Of a DNA stretch of 64,000 nucleotides, positions 28,808 to 64,000 are shown piece by piece; position 1 is the first letter of the stretch; each line of letters opens with the position of its first letter. The stretch comes from Paulinella micropora (Eukaryota; Cercozoa; Imbricatea; Euglyphida). The stretch lies in contig BJOX01000082.1 in assembly GCA_009731375.1 (NCBI GenBank), positions 152,402 through 216,401 of the forward strand, read 5' to 3'. Below the pieces are notes generated by a model. The model did no database searches and was not told the DNA's origin. It saw only the letters and a list, made by a program, of their open reading frames with translations. The position numbers and the translations under genes are program-made.

Positions 28808-29059
28808 CAGCACACAGAAACATAAACAAACACACACACACGTACACAAATACTTATTCACCACTTTCACCTGTACCAAACACCAACATTTCATACATTT
28901 TACCTTCCGCTGTCTTAAACTAGATGTAGTCATGGCTGCAAACGTAATGCCTTTGTGTCAGTCTGACCTGTAGTCCCTTGGCGACTGCACAGGCACCAGA
29001 ATCTTCCAAACTTTTTCCGTACGCGTACAAACGTAGCTCCTTGCAGTCAGAGAGGATAC
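25378..29059 (-). CDS. LRR domain (ribonuclease-inhibitor type) on the minus strand
   Basis: Exons in transcription order: 29059-28968, 28518-28375, 28230-28147, 27985-27902, 27725-27642, 27192-27109, 26931-26848, 26678-26595, 26430-26347, about 25904-25821, 25533-25378. Each central exon is exactly 84 nt, phase 0-0, and encodes one 28-residue repeat of the form VNxTLxxLxLxxNxIGxxGA followed by xAIAxALx. This is the horseshoe repeat found in NLR-type and ribonuclease-inhibitor proteins, used for protein binding. The last exon ends in TAG after an amphipathic cap. Defects: one nonsense codon (28230-28147 exon) and one exon start replaced by a triplet repeat. It may be the C-terminus of the membrane-protein gene upstream, but one linking exon is unresolved. 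Confidence 0.75.
25733..25816 (+). CDS. LRR exon, plus strand
   Basis: Acceptor cggtgtgcag. ENKTLQTLYLTDNAIGDEGA plus SALGTALK, then GTACCT. Confidence 0.65.
25733..28620 (+). CDS. opposite-strand LRR exon series
   Basis: Exons 25733-25816, 26256-26339, 26507-26590, 26760-26843, 27021-27104, 27241-27258 with 27603-27634 (broken), 27814-27897, 28058-28142 (85 nt, frameshift) and 28530 to about 28620. All intact members are 84 nt, phase 0-0, with their own AG and GT, alternating with the minus-strand exons. Either a second LRR gene is interleaved on this strand or these are inverted duplicates lying in the introns of the minus gene. Defect counts are similar on the two strands. Confidence 0.55.
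25821..25904 (-). CDS. LRR exon whose start has become a triplet repeat
   Basis: TLISIDLQSNRIGPAGAQHI plus AKALE is intact, but the first codons merge into about 280 bp of (AGT)n. The normal acceptor and VN are not visible. Confidence 0.55.
25905..26180. repeat. (TAC)n/(TGC)n/(ACC)n triplet tract
   Basis: About 280 bp. Intronic for the plus series and eating into a minus-strand exon. Confidence 0.95.
26256..26339 (+). CDS. LRR exon, plus strand
   Basis: VNTTVQTLNIGYNNFGAIGA plus TLIAEAIK, 84 nt, donor gtcgga. Confidence 0.62.
26347..26430 (-). CDS. LRR exon, minus strand
   Basis: VNKSITTPNLVLNNIGPDGA plus AAIAKALE. Its donor gtccga overlaps the plus donor gtcgga. Here the shared site is GTCGGAC-like, not GGTACC. 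Confidence 0.7.
26507..26590 (+). CDS. LRR exon, plus strand
   Basis: VNQTLRELNLRCNSIGHDGA plus NAIGEALK, acceptor tcatag, donor gtacct. Confidence 0.65.
26595..26678 (-). CDS. LRR exon, minus strand
   Basis: VNTTLTRLLLYNNEIGPEGA plus NHVAKALQ, 84 nt, phase 0. Confidence 0.72.
26760..26843 (+). CDS. LRR exon, plus strand
   Basis: VTKVLQTLSLDSNKISGGGA plus KEIAAALK, acceptor gagtgcag, donor gtacct. Confidence 0.65.
26848..26931 (-). CDS. LRR exon, minus strand
   Basis: LNNSICSIDLRVNKIRYEGA plus TAIGLALQ, 84 nt, phase 0. Confidence 0.7.
27021..27104 (+). CDS. LRR exon, plus strand
   Basis: VNTCLATLILYCNGIGDAGA plus TAIAKALQ, 84 nt, donor gtacct. Confidence 0.65.
27109..27192 (-). CDS. LRR exon, minus strand
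   Basis: VNKNLQTLWIVSNNIGDKGA plus AAFADALK, 84 nt, phase 0. Donor GTACCTGC overlaps the plus donor at 27105. Confidence 0.72.
27241..27634 (+). pseudogene. LRR exon truncated and split by an RT fragment
   Basis: NNIGPDG (27241-27258) is separated from GAAAIGKALE (to 27634) by about 344 bp of LINE reverse transcriptase. The first half of the repeat is missing and the sequence abuts a half palindrome. Confidence 0.65.
27259..27602 (+). mobile_element. LINE reverse-transcriptase fragment inside an LRR exon
   Basis: Open in one frame: GVGKPGGSQAAVH, later ISFDFANAFNL (RT motif A) and GVKQGCVLASMLYY (motif B), ending at a stop near 27578. Not family A. Flanked by ATG on each side, possibly a tiny target duplication. 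Confidence 0.7.
27642..27725 (-). CDS. LRR exon, minus strand
   Basis: LNTTVQTLNIGFNNLGAKGA plus ALIAEAIK. Close paralogue of the plus-strand exon at 26256-26339, so the pair here is an inverted copy of that pair. Confidence 0.72.
27814..27897 (+). CDS. LRR exon, plus strand
   Basis: VNKTLTSLDLENNKIGDAGA plus QAIEEALR, acceptor gtacag, donor gtacct. Confidence 0.65.
27902..27985 (-). CDS. LRR exon, minus strand
   Basis: VNQTLTTLNLWNSNIGAKGA plus AHIAAAVK. 84 nt, shares GGTACC with the plus exon ending at 27897. Confidence 0.72.
28058..28142 (+). pseudogene. LRR exon with one-base insertion
   Basis: DNKSIIELHMAGNNIGPA, then an extra A shifts the frame away from GAKAIANMLK. 85 nt instead of 84. 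Confidence 0.6.
28147..28230 (-). pseudogene. LRR exon with internal stop
   Basis: 84 nt. ENKTLRQLDVS, then TAA where the consensus has Tyr, then NSIGVDGAKALGKALE. A single substitution explains the stop. Skipping this exon would keep the frame. Confidence 0.7.
28375..28518 (-). CDS. LRR exon W (48 codons)
   Basis: Acceptor gcacattag, good donor gtgagt. Phase 0-0. VNQSIERIFIQGNW, then a linker, then MDFSHKSYGDLDAIVIASLL, the usual entry motif of RI-type LRR arrays. Its acceptor overlaps a plus-strand acceptor 11 bp away. Confidence 0.7.
28530..28625 (+). CDS. LRR-like exon, plus strand, possible terminus
   Basis: Acceptor taatgtgcag. DHPSVTLVDLRGNDLSVESG plus SALAAVAKQNHR. The frame stays open to 28757 through low-complexity sequence, so the true end is unclear. 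Confidence 0.45.
28968..29059 (-). CDS. LRR-type exon V
   Basis: Acceptor gcgcatag, donor gtcagac. Phase 1 in, 0 out. Encodes ILSDCKELRLYAYGKSLEDS then GACAVAKGLQ, an LRR whose end feeds in phase into exon W. Confidence 0.65.
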
Positions 29060-29256
29060 CTATGCGCAACACAGCATTTAACCATGAAGACACTAGAGAC
29101 TAAAGACTCACAAAGAAGAAGGGAAAGAAAGGAGCTTCAAGCGAAAAGACGAAAAAGTTACAAAGAAAAAGAATGCATGAGGTAATATAAAGGAAAAAAA
29201 AAATTAAGTTCTTCTTTATTTTTCTCTCGTCTCTTTCTCATTAAAGGTTGCTTACT

Positions 29257-29404
<148 letters not shown>

Positions 29405-29405
29405 T

Positions 29406-29557
29406 CGCAGTCGCTCTTGACTCCTTTTGCTCATTATGTTCCGGATCGCCTTTTCCCTTCGTTTTTTCATTTCTTTCTTCTTTTTCCTTCCTTTTTCTTG
29501 GGCATAGCGTTTAGCATTCTCAGGCGTTCGTGCTTAACTGCATTTTTCTTTTGGGGA
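29406..29557 (-). CDS. possible Lys/Glu-rich exon, borders unresolved
   Basis: Open frame with KHERLRMLNAMPKKKEEKEE then RNEKTKGKGDPEHNEQKESR. Non-repetitive charged composition suggests real coding. It lies between exons U and V, where an exon entering in phase 2 and leaving in phase 1 is needed, but I see no convincing donor before the (ATA)n tract. Confidence 0.3.
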
Positions 29558-29634
29558 CTATTTTTCTCCCACTGGGAGTTTTTACAGGGCCCGTTTTCGT
29601 TTAGTGAGGTAGGAGGTTCCTTTCCTTTTTTTAC

Positions 29635-61921
<32,287 letters not shown>

Positions 61922-62239
61922 CTGCGGAAGGAGGCATGCCGATTTTTTCTCGTCGGCGACTCACTTCAGGATTAGCTACTTTGGACCTTCGTGTAAACTT
62001 GTCTGCCTGAGAGAGCCCTCCGTGCACAGAAAAAAAAATCTTCAATTTTATTGAAAAAGATTCAACGGTCGATTAAATGACCGCTGACCAATAACGTCCG
62101 GAAATCCAGCCACATAATTCCAACCCCAGCCACCAATTGCCAGATAAAGTGGCCCCACTTAAGTGTCCCACTTTTTTTTTTCTAGTGAGCGCGACTGTCA
62201 GTCTGCGAGCCGCCGAGCGGCCCTGACCTGAGCGACAAG

Positions 62240-63105
62240 ATGATGGATCACAGCCAGGAGATAGGACTCGCCAAGACTGCCCTTTGCACCTTTGGCGCGC
62301 TTGGTGGCGCTATATGGTATGTGAGTACTTATGTGAGTACTTATGTGCGTCTGAATGTTCAATGATTCTTCTTCAAAATTTGCAGCAATGCTTTCGTCTT
62401 TCATTTGTCAACCTGTCTGTTTCATTTTTTTTCTATGCTGCTTTATTACATCGAATACTTCACACTCACGCGTCAGAAGGGTTCTGTTATTATATGCGTG
62501 TCTGAGTGTCTGCCTTTCTGCCTTACTGTCTGCATTTGCGTGTCTGTCTGTCTCTGTCTGTCTCTGTCTGTCTGTCTCTGTCTGTCTGTCTCTGTCTGTC
62601 TGTCTCTGTCTGTCTGTCTCTGTCTGTCTCTGTCTGTCTGTCTCTGTCTGTCTGTCTCTGTCTGTCTGTCTCTGTCTGTCTGTCTCTGTCTGTCTGTCTC
62701 TGTCTGTCTGTCTGTCTCTGTCTGTCTCTGTCTCTGTCTGTCTGTCTCTGTCTGTCTGTCTCTGTCTGTCTCTCTCTGTCTGTCTCTGTCTGTCTGTCTC
62801 TGTCTGTCTGTCTCTGTCTGTCTGTCTCTTGTCTGTCTATCTGTTTATCTGTCTGCCTCCTGTCTGTATCCATCGTCTGTCGGTCTGTCTGTCTGTCTGT
62901 CTATCTGTGTCGGTCTGTCTGTCTGTCTGCCCGTCTGTCTGTCTGTCTGCCTGTCTGCCTGTCTGCCTGTCTTCCTGTGCCAAGCCAGTGGATGATGATG
63001 AGCGGCGATGCTGCTTTGCCTTTCTTGTCCATGCTAAGAGATTTTTTCAAAATACCTCGATTTGTGCAGGCTTCTGGTTTCGGCAGAAAAACAGATGTCG
63101 AAATG
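62240..63105 (+). CDS. start of an unidentified plus-strand gene (2 exons seen)
   Basis: Exon 1, 62240-62320: ATG ATG start, [20 protein letters not shown] then LGGAIWY, strong donor gtgagt, phase 0. Exon 2, 62989-63105: acceptor gtgccaagccag, [20 protein letters not shown] then [19 protein letters not shown], donor gtttcg, phase 0. The 470-bp intron core is (CTGT)n. A 22-nt candidate third exon (TESTKMP) may lie at 63771-63792. I do not recognise the family. The transcription start probably lies in the GC-rich stretch just upstream (62185-62239). Confidence 0.45.
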
Positions 63106-63806
63106 GTTTCGATAACACACCCATACATACATAGCGTGGCATGCGTATATACAAAAACACAAACTCACACCTACATCCATACACGTATATGCATGCAGCA
63201 TGCATACATGCATGCATACATACATACATACATACATACATATACATACATACATACATACAAACATACAAACATACATACATACATACATACATACGTA
63301 TAGACAGACAGACAGACATACATACATACATACATACATACATACATACATACATACATACGTGCGTGCGTGCGTACGTACGTACGTACATGCATGCATA
63401 CATGCATACGTACATACGTATGTACACGTACGTAAGTTCATACGTAATGTCATACGTACACACATATGCACATACATGTATGTACGTACATTCATACGTA
63501 CGTATGTACGTACATACATGAACATCACAACCTTGCATTGCATTCATACATGCATGCATGTGTACCCAAAGAAGTTAATATGTATGTGTGTTTGTATTTG
63601 TGTGTGTATTTGTGTGTGTGTGTGTGTTGGGAGTTTGTGTGTGTGTGTGTGGGGGGGGGGGGTATTACCAGGATATTTAGGTATCTCTACGTTTGCTTTT
63701 TACGCTGATATGTATATTGATATATATTATATATATATATATAGGCTGGACCCTCCCCTTCCATCACCCAACACACAGACCGAATCGACCAAAATGCCTG
63801 GTCTAA

Positions 63807-63903
<97 letters not shown>

Positions 63904-63947
63904 CCTACCTACCTACCGACCTACCGACCTACCTACCTACCTAGCTC

Positions 63948-64000
<53 letters not shown>
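63106..64000. repeat. (CATA)n, GT-rich and (CTAT)n to the window end
   Basis: Microsatellite with a single unique island near 63742-63805. Confidence 0.9.

Noticed and set aside
62355-63134. Cys/Leu/Ser/Val frame of 259 codons
   Set aside because: (CTGT)n repeat translation; only the tail overlaps the real exon at 62989, in another frame.

Overview
The window is eukaryotic nuclear DNA. It has spliced genes with GT-AG introns, non-LTR retrotransposons, foldback elements and a very high load of microsatellites. The gene content (a CRY-DASH cryptochrome, ribonuclease-inhibitor-type leucine-rich repeats encoded by one 84-nt exon each, and an R2-like LINE with a restriction-like endonuclease) suggests a microbial photosynthetic protist such as a chromerid or stramenopile alga. 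That assignment is a guess. Almost all the long open frames (IYLS, YTYT, CMYV and similar) are translations of tetranucleotide or dinucleotide repeats and are not genes.

Reading the short unique islands between the microsatellites as exons gives three genes. (1) Plus strand, 2251-18837: the last seven exons of a CRY-DASH cryptochrome/photolyase, all phase-compatible, ending in a stop codon. (2) Minus strand, from 61921 down to about 29600, probably continuing to 25378: a large gene for a polytopic membrane protein. About 20 short exons can be chained by splice phase, although two or three exons are missing or fall in an N gap. It may end in an LRR domain encoded at 29059-25378. (3) Plus strand, from 62240: the first exons of an unidentified gene that runs off the window.

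Two structures stand out. First, nearly every exon of genes 1 and 2 has a ladder of partial copies of itself. Copies of its first bases plus the 3' splice site lie only upstream, and copies of its last bases plus the 5' splice site lie only downstream. The copies are separated by microsatellite of variable length. Second, the LRR locus (25378-28620) is an array of about 250-bp units. In each unit one LRR exon on the plus strand and one on the minus strand sit tail to tail and usually share a palindromic GGTACC as both 5' splice sites. Units are separated by another palindrome close to GCTACCGCGCGGTAGC. Both strands therefore carry a continuous series of 28-residue LRR exons.

Mobile DNA: family A is an R2-like LINE (RT, CCHC finger, PD-(D/E)XK endonuclease) with copies at 9198-10030, 10283-10927 and 36596-41680. 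Family B is a second LINE-like 3' end (20801, 21314, 43432, 55505, 61341). Nearly all these copies end at the same 3' sequence and run straight into (ATCT)n in the same orientation, which points to microsatellite-targeted insertion. There are also four copies of a 217-bp foldback MITE, two larger foldbacks (23334-23930, 24183-24434), and an apparently perfect 865-bp tandem duplication at 58596-59927. Assembly gaps (N runs) lie at 21046-21313, 40122-40210 and 56731-57610, with several of about 10 bases.
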